Shown: positions 8,965 to 18,489, numbered from the stretch's first letter. The stretch: DNA of 64,000 bases from Lachnospiraceae bacterium MD308 (GCA_010206225.2 VIQU02000002.1:480-64479); one strand, 5' to 3'. The notes: generated by a model from the sequence alone, not told the origin. A program made the numbers and translations.

Positions 8965-9602
8965 AATAATGGGATAACATCATATAAGGTTTCAAATTTT
9001 CTGTATGTAAGAGCAAGAGTTTCTTTGTCCGGTTCCATCAGATCCGGAACAACAATCACTTTAAGACCGGCTGCATGTGCAGAATGGATACCTGCCGGCG
9101 CGTCTTCCAAAGCCAGACAGTCATTGGGCGCCATCTTGATGCTTTCACACGCTTTTAAGTAAATTTCCGGATCGGGTTTCGTGTTTTTAACCATGTCACC
9201 GAAGATTCCGCCGTCAAAGTATTGCCAGATTCCGGCATCCGTCATCTCTTTTATGGCATATGCCTGACTTGTAGAGGTTGCGATAGCTATTTTGTATCCC
9301 TGTCCTTTTGCATACTCTAGCAGCTCTTTTGCCCCTGCTTTCAGCGGGATACCGGTATTTCCTATTATCCTGAAAAATATATCGCTTGTCCTCTGATTAA
9401 AGTCTTCCAGCGGGAAAACCGTTCCGTATGCGTTCTTGAAATATTCATTACGGGCTTTTCTGTTCAGGCCAAGCGTATGATAGATGTGTTCGCCAATACC
9501 CGGGATACCCAGCTCGTTCCCGGCTTCGTTCCAGGAACGTTTGACGATTCTCTCAGAATCCAGTAAAAGTCCGTCCATATCAAATACAAGTGCTTTAATC
9601 AA
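8952..9602 (-). CDS. HAD-superfamily phosphatase, beta-phosphoglucomutase-like
   Basis: 216 residues with the HAD motifs FDMDGLLLDSE (nucleophile Asp), ATSTS (motif II), KPDPEIYLKA (motif III Lys) and LEDAPAGIHSA (motif IV). The alpha-helical cap lies between residues 15 and 80. It probably dephosphorylates a sugar phosphate or similar metabolite, or acts as a phosphoglucomutase. The start appears to be TTG, overlapping the TGA stop of a 53-residue ORF upstream, so the two are likely translated together. Confidence 0.9.
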   Translation of the reverse strand: MIKALVFDMDGLLLDSERIVKRSWNEAGNELGIPGIGEHIYHTLGLNRKARNEYFKNAYGTVFPLEDFNQRTSDIFFRIIGNTGIPLKAGAKELLEYAKGQGYKIAIATSTSQAYAIKEMTDAGIWQYFDGGIFGDMVKNTKPDPEIYLKACESIKMAPNDCLALEDAPAGIHSAHAAGLKVIVVPDLMEPDKETLALTYRKFETLYDVIPLLKEE

Positions 9603-9760
9603 AATTCAATCCCCCGTCCAAGCGCATCTTTCAGATAGGAAGATACATCTTCGAGCTTGCGGACTATTTCCATCTTCTCCTCCCACTCATCGCCAGCCAT
9701 ATCCCTGTCAATCAGACATTTTTGAATATGTTTAACTTCTTTGATCAATTCTTCTGTCAT
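9599..9760 (-). CDS. Small conserved-looking ORF, 53 residues, coupled to HAD phosphatase
   Basis: Too short for the track. The ATG at 9758-9760 has AAGGGGG upstream. The protein starts MTEELIKEVKHIQKCLIDRD and ends GRGIEF. It is acidic, probably helical, with no membrane segment. Its TGA overlaps the TTG start of the HAD gene. Function is not recognised. The coupling and clean ribosome binding site argue that it is real. Confidence 0.6.
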   Translation of the reverse strand: MTEELIKEVKHIQKCLIDRDMAGDEWEEKMEIVRKLEDVSSYLKDALGRGIEF

Positions 9761-9963
9761 GTAAATCGGCCCCCTTCTTAAAACAGCTTTTCACTCCTGA
9801 TATCTATTAGAAACAGTATATCATGTTTCAGAGATTTGTGAAATAAAATTAGAAAATCCGTAAAAAATTTATTTGCTATTTTATAAGGCGTGTGGCGTGC
9901 TGTCTGTAGAACACTTTATATAGATATTGTCAATATATAGATATATATATAAAAATTCCCTAT

Positions 9964-9992
9964 TTGAAGACTTGGGATGCTGATTATATAAT
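9964..9992 (+). promoter_or_regulatory. Sigma-A type promoter for the PHP gene
   Basis: TTGAAG (9964-9969), a 17-base spacer and TATAAT (9987-9992), about 40 bases before the PHP start. The upstream 9900-9960 stretch is very AT-rich with alternating TA, which could act as an UP-like element. Confidence 0.6.
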
Positions 9993-10029
9993 AAGAAGGT
10001 AAAGTAGTCATTGAAAAGGGGAATTATGA

Positions 10030-10689
10030 ATGTTTATTGACGTACACATGCACGAGATGACATATTCAAAGGACAGTTTTTTAAAATTGGATGAGATTGT
10101 AAAGATTGCAAAAGACAAAGGGCTTGGCGCAGTCTGTATTACCGATCATGATAGTATGGGTTTTAAGGAGTACGCGAAGGAATACACAAAAAAGACAGGG
10201 TTTCCTGTGTTTGTAGGGATTGAGTTCTATTCGCTGCAGGGCGATATTGTTGCTTTTGGGATTGATGATTATCCGAAGGAGAGGATTCCTGCGCAGGATT
10301 TTATAGAATTTGTAAAAGCGCAGGGAGGCGTTTGTTTTGCGGCGCATCCGTTTCGCAATAACCGCCGGGGACTGGAAGAGCATCTTTTGGAGGTCAAAGG
10401 ACTTGACGGGCTGGAGGTCTTGAATGGAAGTACTTCAAAGGAGGCGTGTCGGAAGGCGGCTGAGTATGCAGAACGCTTAAATCTTTTTACCTTGGGGGCA
10501 AGTGACTGCCATGTGCCTGAAAAGGTAGGCGTGTGTGTTACATATTTCCCGGAAGAGATACGGACATTTGCAGAATTTCTTGAAGCGTTCCGCAATGGAA
10601 ATATGAAGCCGGCATACTATAAAGACGGCGCATATCAGATATTGGATTCTTACAATTCGTCTATAGACATAAATGTAGATGAACTGTAA
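10030..10689 (+). CDS. PHP-domain metal-dependent phosphoesterase
   Basis: 219 residues. The PHP metal motifs are DVHMHEM (residues 4-10), ITDHDSMGF, the GIEFYS region, FAAHPFRNNR and GASDCHVPE. This is the stand-alone TrpH-like type that hydrolyses nucleotide or phosphate esters. The start is an ATG after AAAAGGGGAATTATG. It is monocistronic and lies next to the selenium island, with no sign of a selenium role. Confidence 0.88.
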   Translation: MFIDVHMHEMTYSKDSFLKLDEIVKIAKDKGLGAVCITDHDSMGFKEYAKEYTKKTGFPVFVGIEFYSLQGDIVAFGIDDYPKERIPAQDFIEFVKAQGGVCFAAHPFRNNRRGLEEHLLEVKGLDGLEVLNGSTSKEACRKAAEYAERLNLFTLGASDCHVPEKVGVCVTYFPEEIRTFAEFLEAFRNGNMKPAYYKDGAYQILDSYNSSIDINVDEL

Positions 10690-10786
10690 CTATAAATTTT
10701 AAATATCCATTTACCTTTTTAAGAATCAGTGATAGAATATTTCTATATTGTATAATTGGGGAAATGGGTGGAAAGGTGGGAACATT

Positions 10787-11389
10787 ATGATTACAGTCAA
10801 CGCAATGGGGGATAATTGCCCAATCCCGGTTATTAAGACCAAAAAGGCAATGCAGGCGCTTAACGGTCCAGAGACTATTGAAGTGCTGGTGGACAATGAG
10901 ATCGCTGTCCAGAACGTAACGAAGATGGCGTCTGCATCAGGCGGACAGGTGTCTTCTGAGAAGGTTTCAGACGCAGAGTTTAAGATCATGATTCAGATGG
11001 AGGGAGCTCCCTCGTCATCAGAAGAAGAGGTGAGTTGTGTGCCGGATGCAAGAGATAACACAGTTGTAGTTGTTTCGTCTGACCGTATGGGGACGGGTAA
11101 TGATGAATTGGGAAAGGTACTGATCAAAGGATTTATCTTTGCAGTGACGCAGCTTGATACACTGCCAAAGACGATGCTTTTCTACAACGGCGGAGCAACA
11201 TTAACAGCAGAGGGTTCTGATTCGCTGGAAGATCTGAAATCCTTAGAAGCGCAGGGCGTTGAGATCATGACATGCGGGACATGCCTTGATTATTATGGGC
11301 TGAAGGAGAAGCTTCAGGTAGGTACTGTGACCAATATGTACAGCATTGTAGAAACAATGGCAAAAGCAGGAAGAATTATTAAGCCATAA
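10787..11389 (+). CDS. yedF: Selenium-metabolism sulfurtransferase-like protein YedF
   Basis: The start is set at the ATG 10787 (MITVNAMGDNCPIPVIK) after AAAGGTGGG, giving 200 residues. The N-terminal TusA/SirA domain has the CPIPVIKTKKAM motif (Cys near residue 10). The C-terminal DsrE-like domain has VVVSSDRMGTGN and a CGTCLDYY motif. This two-domain form is the selenium-linked YedF, thought to handle reduced selenium or sulfur for SelD. It is the first gene of the selenium island. Confidence 0.9.
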   Translation: MITVNAMGDNCPIPVIKTKKAMQALNGPETIEVLVDNEIAVQNVTKMASASGGQVSSEKVSDAEFKIMIQMEGAPSSSEEEVSCVPDARDNTVVVVSSDRMGTGNDELGKVLIKGFIFAVTQLDTLPKTMLFYNGGATLTAEGSDSLEDLKSLEAQGVEIMTCGTCLDYYGLKEKLQVGTVTNMYSIVETMAKAGRIIKP

Positions 11390-11431
11390 ACGGGAAATAA
11401 TAGAGAAAAAGAGATTTATATTTTCGCGGAA

Positions 11432-11520
11432 AAGAGCCATACCTTGTTTTTTAGTGCAGAGCACATAAGCTCGGGATGCCCTTTGGGGTATACTTCTTTA
11501 AAAGCAGAGGTATGGCTCTT
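11432..11520 (+). ncRNA. Structured selD leader element (possible cis-regulatory RNA or MITE)
   Basis: AAGAGCCATACCT (11432-11444) and AGGTATGGCTCTT (11508-11520) form a perfect 13-bp stem. Inside are two small stems: GAGC-acataa-GCTC, and ATGCCC with a tttg loop and GGGTAT (one G-T pair). The result is a three-way-junction-like fold of 89 nt. A 13-bp terminal inverted repeat would also fit a miniature transposon. I match no named riboswitch. Confidence 0.55.
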
Positions 11521-11540
11521 ATTTCAGATATCTAAGTATG

Positions 11541-11608
11541 CAAAATGGAGCTGGCGGCTGGCATTTTGTATAAAGAGGTTATTTTGGGAAATATGCGCTT
11601 TTGCGCAT
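11541..11608 (+). promoter_or_regulatory. Two further hairpins in the selD leader
   Basis: CAAAATG/CATTTTG (11541-11568) forms one hairpin. ATGCGC-tttt-GCGCAT (11593-11608), followed by tttct, forms a second. The second resembles a short terminator or attenuator about 15 bases before the selD ribosome binding site (AGGAGG). Confidence 0.5.
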
Positions 11609-11640
11609 TTTCTAATAAATTGCAGGAGGATTATTGACGA

Positions 11641-12681
11641 ATGAGATCAGATGTCAGATTAACAAATTTAAGCAAGACCGCAGGCTGAGCGGCTAAGATT
11701 GGTCCGGAGACCCTTGCTCAGGTTCTGAGTAAGCTGCCGAAATTCCAGAATGATAATCTGCTCGTCGGTATTGAGACATCCGATGATGCGGCCATATATA
11801 AAGTGACGGATGATATCGCCATGATACAGACTGTTGACTTTTTTACACCGATTGTCGATGATCCTTATATGTTTGGACAGATAGCGGCTGCCAACTCCTT
11901 AAGCGATGTGTGGGCTATGGGAGGCGAGCCGGCAGTTGCACTTAACATAGTCGGATTCCCAAATTGTCTGGATCCGGCGATCTTGGGCGACATCCTGGCG
12001 GGTGGCGCGGCAAAGGTGAAAGAAGCAGGAGCGGTACTGGTGGGCGGACATTCCGTACAGGATGATGAACCTAAATACGGATTATGTGTGTCAGGCTTTG
12101 TACACCCTGATAAGATATTTAAAAATTATGGCTGCAGACCGGGAGATATTCTCGTTCTGACAAAACAGATCGGAAGCGGGATCGTCAATACTGCGATTAA
12201 AGCAGAGATGGCATCGCCGTCAGCGATCAGGGAGGCGCAGACAGTTATGGCGTCTTTAAATAAACTGGGAAAACAGGTAGTAGAAAAGTATGATGTGTCT
12301 GCATGTACAGATATTACCGGATTCGGGCTTTTAGGCCATTGTGTGGAGATGGCTTCTGCCAGCGAGGTTACATTTGAGCTTCGGGTGGATGATATCGCCT
12401 ATTTTGAGGATGCCATTGACTATGCGAAGATGGGACTTGTGCCTGCCGGGGCGTACAAAAACAGAGGATATTCCATGAAGCATGTGGAGACGGGGGCAAT
12501 AAAAGAGCATTTTCTTGATCTGCTTTATGACCCGCAGACATCGGGAGGATTACTGATCAGCGTATCACCGGAGAATCTAGGTGATATGACGGCTGATTTT
12601 CAGGCTGCCCGTATGGATACGACGGTATCAGTTATTGGTAAAGTAACGGCAAAAAGTGATAAATTGATTCGATTATTCTAA
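11641..12681 (+). CDS. selD: Selenide, water dikinase SelD (selenocysteine-containing)
   Basis: The track starts at 11803 because of an in-frame TGA. Reading from the ATG at 11641 (AGGAGG upstream) gives MRSDVRLTNLSKTAG-U-AAKIG, with Sec at residue 16 (TGA 11686-11688), the usual active-site position of SelD. Total length is 346 residues. Later motifs include LLVGIETSDDAAIY, SLSDVWAMGGEP-type glycine-rich ATP binding (NSLSDVWAMGG), GGHSVQDDEPKYG and TDITGFGLLGH. It makes selenophosphate from selenide and ATP. It needs the SelA/SelB machinery it feeds. Confidence 0.95.
11685..11721 (+). promoter_or_regulatory. Bacterial SECIS hairpin of selD
   Basis: CTGAGC (11685-11690, containing the UGA) pairs with GCTCAG (11716-11721). 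The apical stem is GGTC-CGGA-GACC. It is placed as expected for SelB recognition immediately at and after the UGA. Confidence 0.7.
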
Positions 12682-12701
12682 ATGTGAAGAAAGGGAATGT
12701 T

Positions 12702-14126
12702 ATGAACAAGAATCTTTTATACAGAAGTATCCCGAAGGTTGACGTGCTTTTGGAAGATGAAAATATACAGAAGATGATAGAGCGCTACAGCAGAGAGACG
12801 GTGATGGAGGCTATTCATATAGAGATGGACAAGCTGCGCGGCTTTATTGCGAGAGCAGAGGATGAGGATAAGGCAAAGGCGCAGATTGAGATGCTCCCTT
12901 CCCATATCGAGCTTACCGTGTCGGCCATGCATACGCCTAATATGCGTATGGTAGTGAACGGGACAGGTACGATCCTTCACACCAATCTCGGGCGAGCGCC
13001 TATCAGTGCAGAGCACATGAAACGAGTTCTGCCGCTTGTCAGCGGATATTCGAATCTGGAATACAATCTGGAAGCCGGGAAGAGAGGAGAGCGTTATTCC
13101 CATTTTGAAAAGCTTTTGTGTAAGCTTACAGGAGCAGAGGCCGCAATGGCGGTGAATAACAATGCCTCCTCTGTGCTGCTGATCTTAAGCTCTCTGGCAA
13201 AAGGGGGAGAGGTTATCGTATCCCGCGGAGAGCTGATTGAGATTGGCGGGAAGTTTCGTATTCCAGATGTGATGGAGCAGAGCGGGGCAGCTTTGGTCGA
13301 GGTTGGAACTACCAATAAGACTCATTATGATGACTATGAAAATGCCATTACCGAAGAGACAAAGGCGCTGCTCAAAGTACATACGAGCAATTACCGGATC
13401 GTAGGTTTTACAGATTCGGTGGGGATTGATGCATTGATTCCTCTCGCCAGAGAGCATGATATACCGGTTGTGGAGGATCTGGGCAGCGGTGTTCTCATAG
13501 ATCTGGCAAAGTACGGTCTGACACATGAGCCTACAGTGCAGGAATCCATTGTGAAAGGCGCAGACGTAGTATGTTTCAGCGGAGATAAGCTTCTGGGAGG
13601 TCCTCAGGCAGGCATTATAATCGGAAAGAAAAAGTATATTGACATGATGAAGAAAAACCAGCTTACAAGAGCGCTCCGGATAGATAAATTTACCGCGGCG
13701 GCGCTGGAGCTGGTACTTCAGGAATATTTATCAGAGGAAAAGGCGGTTAAAAACATTCCGGTACTCCGGATGCTTTCAGAACCGCGGGAAGAGGTTCATA
13801 AGAGGGCGAAGACGCTTCTTAGGATCTTGAGAAATAGAAAGCTTCCGGCGAAGATGGAGATAAAGCCATGTGAGTCACAGATCGGGGGAGGTTCGCTTCC
13901 GCTTGAGCGGATTCCCAGTATGGCTGTCACGATCCGGCCGGAAAAGATCAGTGTAAATGAATTGGAAGAGCGTATGCGTCTGCTTCCGGTGCCGATCATA
14001 CCAAGAACGGTGAATGACGAGATTCTTCTTGATGTGAGAACCATATCGGAAAGAGACGTAAAAGTGATCGCAGATCAGCTTGACGAGCTTGATGTGCTTA
14101 ACGAGATCAGCTTAATAGAACAGTGA
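12702..14126 (+). CDS. selA: L-seryl-tRNA(Sec) selenium transferase SelA
   Basis: The start is set at the ATG 12702 (MNKNLLYRSIPKVDVLL), giving 474 residues. PLP-dependent fold: GTGTILHTNLGRAP near residue 90, NNNASSVLLIL, VEDLGSGVLIDL, and the PLP lysine in CFSGDKLLGGPQAG. It converts Ser-tRNA(Sec) to Sec-tRNA(Sec) using selenophosphate. It lies 20 bases after selD and 34 bases before selB. Confidence 0.98.
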   Translation: MNKNLLYRSIPKVDVLLEDENIQKMIERYSRETVMEAIHIEMDKLRGFIARAEDEDKAKAQIEMLPSHIELTVSAMHTPNMRMVVNGTGTILHTNLGRAPISAEHMKRVLPLVSGYSNLEYNLEAGKRGERYSHFEKLLCKLTGAEAAMAVNNNASSVLLILSSLAKGGEVIVSRGELIEIGGKFRIPDVMEQSGAALVEVGTTNKTHYDDYENAITEETKALLKVHTSNYRIVGFTDSVGIDALIPLAREHDIPVVEDLGSGVLIDLAKYGLTHEPTVQESIVKGADVVCFSGDKLLGGPQAGIIIGKKKYIDMMKKNQLTRALRIDKFTAAALELVLQEYLSEEKAVKNIPVLRMLSEPREEVHKRAKTLLRILRNRKLPAKMEIKPCESQIGGGSLPLERIPSMAVTIRPEKISVNELEERMRLLPVPIIPRTVNDEILLDVRTISERDVKVIADQLDELDVLNEISLIEQ

Positions 14127-14160
14127 TTTAGAAAGGCGCGCCTTAAAAGGACAAGGGAAT

Positions 14161-16074
14161 ATGAAGAACGTAATTATAGGAACAGCAGGACATATCGATC
14201 ACGGGAAGACCACCCTGATAAAAGCATTGACAGGGAGAAATACAGACCGCTGGGAGGAAGAACAGAGAAGAGGGATTACGATTGATCTGGGATTCACTTA
14301 CTTTGATCTTCCGAGCGGAGACAGGGCTGGAATCATTGACGTGCCGGGTCATGAAAAATTTATCAACAACATGGTTGCAGGGGTTGTAGGGATGGATCTC
14401 GTGCTTCTTGTGATTGCCGCGGACGAAGGGATCATGCCGCAGACAAGAGAGCATATGGATATTCTTCATTTGCTCGGAATTGAAAAGAGCATTGTCGTGC
14501 TGAATAAATGCGACCTTGTAGATGAAGAGTGGCTGGAGCTTGTGGAAGAAGAGATAAAAGAAGAATTTGAAGGGACATTTCTTGAACAGGCGCCGGTAGT
14601 GAAGGTTTCTGCCGCTACAGGAAAAGGCCTTGAAGAGCTTGTGGAGCTGATCAGCCATATGACAAGTGATGAAGTGGTAGAGAAGGATATCCACACCATA
14701 CCGCGTCTGCCGATTGACAGGGCATTTTCCCTGTCCGGATTTGGTACGGTCATTACCGGCACGCTTGTTTCAGGAACCATCCGTAAGGAAGATATGCTGG
14801 AGATGTATCCGATTGGGAAAGAGAGCAAGATCCGGAGCATACAGGTGCATGGAGAGGATAAGACTGTGTGCTATGCAGGCCAGCGGGTGGCGATCAATCT
14901 TTCTAATATAAAGAAACGTGAGATTCAGAGAGGATGTGTTCTTGCTTCTAAAGGAAGTATGAAGACGGCAGACCTTCTGGATGTAAGGTTAAATGTATTA
15001 GACAGCTCCATGCGCGTGCTGACGAACCATACAAGACTTCATTTTTTTACCGGGACAAGTGAAATACTCTGCCGTGCGGTTCTTCTGGACCGGGAGGAGA
15101 TCGGACCGGGAGAGAGCGGTCTGGTGCAGCTTAGGCTGGAAGAGAGCATTGCAGTACGGCGGGGGGATAAGTTTATCGTAAGATTCTATTCTCCGATGGA
15201 GACGATCGGGGGCGGTGTTGTATTAGAGCCGAATCCGGGTATTAAGAAGCGTTTCCGGGAGGAGGTTATAGAGGAGCTTAAACGTAAGGAATCTGGTTCC
15301 AGTGCGGATGTCATAGAGCTTCATGTAAAAGAGCACAGGGAGACGATGATCACTGTGTCTGAGCTTGCGAAGCTCACCGCGCTTTCGGCAGAAGAAGTGA
15401 AAAAAGACGTTGAGGAGCTTGAAGAGCAGAAGAAAGTACATCTATTTGCCATGCGCAAAGATACGTATGTCTGGCATACGGAGGCTGCCGAGGAGGCAGT
15501 CCGCACACTGAAGAGTGCATTGTCTTCTTATGAAAAGAGATATCCGTATCGCTATGGAATCAAGAAGGCAGAAGTTCAGGCGACATACTTTTCAAAGATG
15601 AGGCCGAATGTATTTGACCGTATGATAGAAATGATGGCAGAAAAAGGATGGATTATGCGGGTGGATGAGTTTTTGTGCACACCGGGCTATAATGTATGTA
15701 AGGATGAGACGTTCAAAAAGGTATCAGGGATTCTTCTGGATACATTTGAGAAGAGCCGTTTTGACTTTGTGCGTTATTCTGAAATTAAATGTGAAGGAAC
15801 GCCCAGAGAGATCTGTGATGATATACTGAACATACTGCTTCATGAGGAAAAAGCAGTGAAGGTTACAGATGATATGTATACGCTTACAAGCTATATGGAG
15901 GAGGCCAGAAAGTTGATCTTAGAAAGGCTTGCCGAGTCTCCGGTGATCACGATAGCCGAGGTGCGGGATATGTTTTCGACAAGCAGAAAGAGCGCAAAAC
16001 CAATTTTGGAATATATGGATAGTATTAAAGTGACGAAAAAGACAGGCGGAGAAAGTGAAAGGGTAGCATACTAA
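14161..16074 (+). CDS. selB: Selenocysteine-specific elongation factor SelB
   Basis: 637 residues. The GTPase motifs are [13 protein letters not shown] (G1), [12 protein letters not shown] (G3) and VLNKCDLVD (G4), followed by EF-Tu-like beta-barrels. The long C-terminal half (from about residue 370) holds the winged-helix SECIS-binding region. It delivers Sec-tRNA to UGA codons marked by hairpins such as those in selD and prdB. The stop overlaps the start of the LysR gene (TAATG). Confidence 0.98.
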   Translation: MKNVIIGTAGHIDHGKTTLIKALTGRNTDRWEEEQRRGITIDLGFTYFDLPSGDRAGIIDVPGHEKFINNMVAGVVGMDLVLLVIAADEGIMPQTREHMDILHLLGIEKSIVVLNKCDLVDEEWLELVEEEIKEEFEGTFLEQAPVVKVSAATGKGLEELVELISHMTSDEVVEKDIHTIPRLPIDRAFSLSGFGTVITGTLVSGTIRKEDMLEMYPIGKESKIRSIQVHGEDKTVCYAGQRVAINLSNIKKREIQRGCVLASKGSMKTADLLDVRLNVLDSSMRVLTNHTRLHFFTGTSEILCRAVLLDREEIGPGESGLVQLRLEESIAVRRGDKFIVRFYSPMETIGGGVVLEPNPGIKKRFREEVIEELKRKESGSSADVIELHVKEHRETMITVSELAKLTALSAEEVKKDVEELEEQKKVHLFAMRKDTYVWHTEAAEEAVRTLKSALSSYEKRYPYRYGIKKAEVQATYFSKMRPNVFDRMIEMMAEKGWIMRVDEFLCTPGYNVCKDETFKKVSGILLDTFEKSRFDFVRYSEIKCEGTPREICDDILNILLHEEKAVKVTDDMYTLTSYMEEARKLILERLAESPVITIAEVRDMFSTSRKSAKPILEYMDSIKVTKKTGGESERVAY

Positions 16075-16982
16075 TGAATTTGAAACAGTTGGAGGCTTTT
16101 GTGAAGGTTGTCGAGACCGGAAGCTTTTCAAAAGCCGCAAAAGAATTATATCTGACACAGCCAACAGTGAGCGCTCATATATCAACTCTTGAGAGGGAGC
16201 TTAAAGTCAGGCTGTTTATCCGCAATACGAAGGAAGTGATGATGTCAGAAGCGGGGCAGGAATTATACAGATATGCGAAACAGATGGTTGAACTGGAATG
16301 TCAGATTGCAGAGCATTTTAATATGCGTGGAAAGAATTCATCGAGTCATTGTGTTACGATCGCAGCTTCTACTATACCGGCACAGTATCTATTGCCAGAG
16401 GTGCTGATGCAGTTTAAGAAGCGCTATCCCGATGAACAGTTTAAGCTTATAGAGACAGACAGTACAGAAGTCGTATCGCAGATTGTGAACAGTATGGCAG
16501 ATGTTGGGTTTACCGGAACTGTGCTGGAGAAGAAATATTGCAGATACATTCCTTTCTATAAGGATAAACTGGCGATCATTACGCCCAATACGGAGAAATA
16601 CCGGACTTTACTGGAAAGCAGCAAGGATGACATCTCATGGATTAAAAAAGAGCATATTATCATGCGTGAGGAAGGCTCTGGTACGCGCAAGGAAGCACAG
16701 AAGCAGCTTAAAAAAGCAGGGATAGAGACTGCGAATCTGGATATTATAGCAAGTATAGATAATCAGGAGACGATCAAGCGTTCAGTGCGTCAGGGAATGG
16801 GGATCTCTGTGCTGTCCAGACTTGCGACGGAGGAGGAAGTACGCAGCGGGCAGATACTGGCATTTCCGATTCCGAAGTCGGATGCGGGGCGGGATATTAA
16901 TCTTGTTTACAACAAAAACGCTCCTATGACGGCGAATATAGAGCGTTTTATTAAGATCATAAAAGAAATTTATAATATTTAA
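16074..16982 (+). CDS. LysR-family regulator, selenium-metabolism associated
   Basis: 302 residues. An N-terminal winged HTH ([36 protein letters not shown]) is followed by a substrate-binding domain with GSGTRKEAQ, typical of the CysB-like effector fold. The start overlaps the selB stop, so it is translationally coupled to the selenium genes. A LysR gene in this exact context is a known marker of selenium-island clusters. The effector is unknown and may be a selenium or sulfur species. Confidence 0.88.
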   Translation: MNLKQLEAFVKVVETGSFSKAAKELYLTQPTVSAHISTLERELKVRLFIRNTKEVMMSEAGQELYRYAKQMVELECQIAEHFNMRGKNSSSHCVTIAASTIPAQYLLPEVLMQFKKRYPDEQFKLIETDSTEVVSQIVNSMADVGFTGTVLEKKYCRYIPFYKDKLAIITPNTEKYRTLLESSKDDISWIKKEHIIMREEGSGTRKEAQKQLKKAGIETANLDIIASIDNQETIKRSVRQGMGISVLSRLATEEEVRSGQILAFPIPKSDAGRDINLVYNKNAPMTANIERFIKIIKEIYNI

Positions 16983-17015
16983 CGGCAGATAAGCTGGGGA
17001 AAAGAGGATGAACAT

Positions 17016-18158
17016 ATGATATATCTGGATAACGCGGCAACGACGATGCATAAGCCGCAATGTGTGATCGAGGCGGTTATCGGCGCGATGAGTTCTATGG
17101 GGAATGCCGGAAGAGGAGCAAATGAGGCATCGCTTAGTGCGTCGAGGATTATTTACGATACAAGAGAGAAGATTTGCCGTCTCTTTGGAGGAACGAATCC
17201 AAGGCAGGTGGCATTTACGAATAATTCGACAGAAAGTCTGAATATAGCGATTAAGGGACTTTTGAATCCGGGAGACCATGTGATTACGACGGTGTTGGAA
17301 CATAATTCTGTTCTGCGTCCATTATATGAGATGGAGAAAAAAGGCATAAAGCTCACGATCATAAAAAGCGATCACAAGGGCAGGCTTGATATTTCACAGA
17401 TCAGGAAGGCGATCTGTACGGAGACAAAGATGATCGTATGTACCAACGGCTCGAATCTGACAGGGAATTATGTGGATGTGGGTGCCGTTGGAAAGATTGC
17501 GAAGGAGCATGGCGTGCTTTTTGTAGTGGATGCTTCACAGACCGCGGGGGTGTTTCCGATTGATGTAGAGAAAATGAATATTGATGTTTTGTGCTTTACG
17601 GGGCATAAAGGCCTTTTGGGACCGCAAGGAACCGGCGGGCTGTATGTGCGGGAAGGCGTTGTCATACGTCCGTTAAAGTGCGGCGGAACCGGCGTGCAGA
17701 CTTATAATAAGCAACAGCCGGAGGAAATGCCCACTGCTCTTGAAGCGGGCACCCTTAACGGACACGGGATCGCAGGACTTCATGCGGCATTAGAGTATCT
17801 GGAGGAGACAGGCATTGATAAGATCCGTGCCAGAGAGCAGGAGCTGATGCGAAAGTTTTATGACGGAGTCAAAAATATTCCCGAAGTTACGGTATATGGA
17901 GATTTTTCTGAAAAAGAGAGATGTCCGATCGTGCTTTTGAACATTGGCGACTATGATTCTGGCGAGGTAAGCGATGCGCTCCTTACAGAGTATGGTATCT
18001 CTACAAGACCGGGCGGGCATTGTGCGCCGCTTATGCATGAGGCGCTTGGAACGGTGGAGCAGGGAGCGGTAAGGTTCAGCTTCTGTCATTATAACACGGA
18101 CGAAGAGGTGGAAGCAGCCGTCCGCGCTGTCAGAGAGCTTGCACAGGAGGAAGAGTAA
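17016..18158 (+). CDS. Cysteine desulfurase-family PLP enzyme of the selenium island
   Basis: 380 residues, class-V aminotransferase fold. Seen: YLDNAATTMHKP at the N-terminus, HNSVLRP, VVDASQTAGVFPID, the PLP lysine in CFTGHKGLLGPQGTGG, and the catalytic loop Cys in RPGGHCAPLMHEALGT. It resembles the EF2568-type family found beside selD in many Firmicutes, and likely releases selenium or sulfur from (seleno)cysteine for SelD. It is followed 3 bases later by a DUF3343 gene. Confidence 0.88.
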   Translation: MIYLDNAATTMHKPQCVIEAVIGAMSSMGNAGRGANEASLSASRIIYDTREKICRLFGGTNPRQVAFTNNSTESLNIAIKGLLNPGDHVITTVLEHNSVLRPLYEMEKKGIKLTIIKSDHKGRLDISQIRKAICTETKMIVCTNGSNLTGNYVDVGAVGKIAKEHGVLFVVDASQTAGVFPIDVEKMNIDVLCFTGHKGLLGPQGTGGLYVREGVVIRPLKCGGTGVQTYNKQQPEEMPTALEAGTLNGHGIAGLHAALEYLEETGIDKIRAREQELMRKFYDGVKNIPEVTVYGDFSEKERCPIVLLNIGDYDSGEVSDALLTEYGISTRPGGHCAPLMHEALGTVEQGAVRFSFCHYNTDEEVEAAVRAVRELAQEEE

Positions 18159-18161
18159 GAT

Positions 18162-18398
18162 ATGAGGAAAAAGGAACTTAAGCTTGTCGTAACGTTTCAC
18201 ACGACGGCAGACGCTATGGCTATGGAGAAGGCTTGCAAGGAACGAAGCGTCCCGGGACGGATCATACCGGTTCCGCGGGCCATCTCAGCGGGCTGCGGCT
18301 TATCATGGTGCGCAGAGCTTTCGGACAGAGAAGAGATCGTGTCCATGATGAAAACGGTCGGAATCGAAGAAGAAGAGATTCACGAGTGTATGGTATAA
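18162..18398 (+). CDS. DUF3343 putative Se/S carrier protein
   Basis: 78 residues: ELKLVVTFHTTADAMAMEKACKE, followed by PVPRAISAGCGLSWC with two Cys that could carry selenium or sulfur. Proteins of this family sit with SelD and the EF2568-type desulfurase. A carrier role is inferred from context. It is the last gene of the selenium operon before a terminator. Confidence 0.85.
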   Translation: MRKKELKLVVTFHTTADAMAMEKACKERSVPGRIIPVPRAISAGCGLSWCAELSDREEIVSMMKTVGIEEEEIHECMV

Positions 18399-18437
18399 TG
18401 TTCGGAATGAATGTAAGATGATAAAAATGAGCAGCAA

Positions 18438-18489
18438 AAAAGGGTACTTTGATGCGGCGGTGATATCTGCCGGATAAAAGTACCCTTTT
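18438..18489 (+). terminator. Terminator of the selenium operon
   Basis: aaaagggtacttt (18438-18450) pairs with aaaagtaccctttt (18476-18489). An internal GC-rich stem (gcggcggtgatatctgccg) sits in the loop. The poly-T end is part of the right arm. Confidence 0.75.

Noticed and set aside
9900-9960. Tandem TA-rich stretch as a replication or att site
   Set aside because: Simple AT-rich promoter upstream DNA; no direct repeats or DnaA boxes are visible.
11444-11644. 66-residue ORF in the selD leader
   Set aside because: Lies wholly in a strongly folded leader, with no ribosome binding site and no recognisable protein features.
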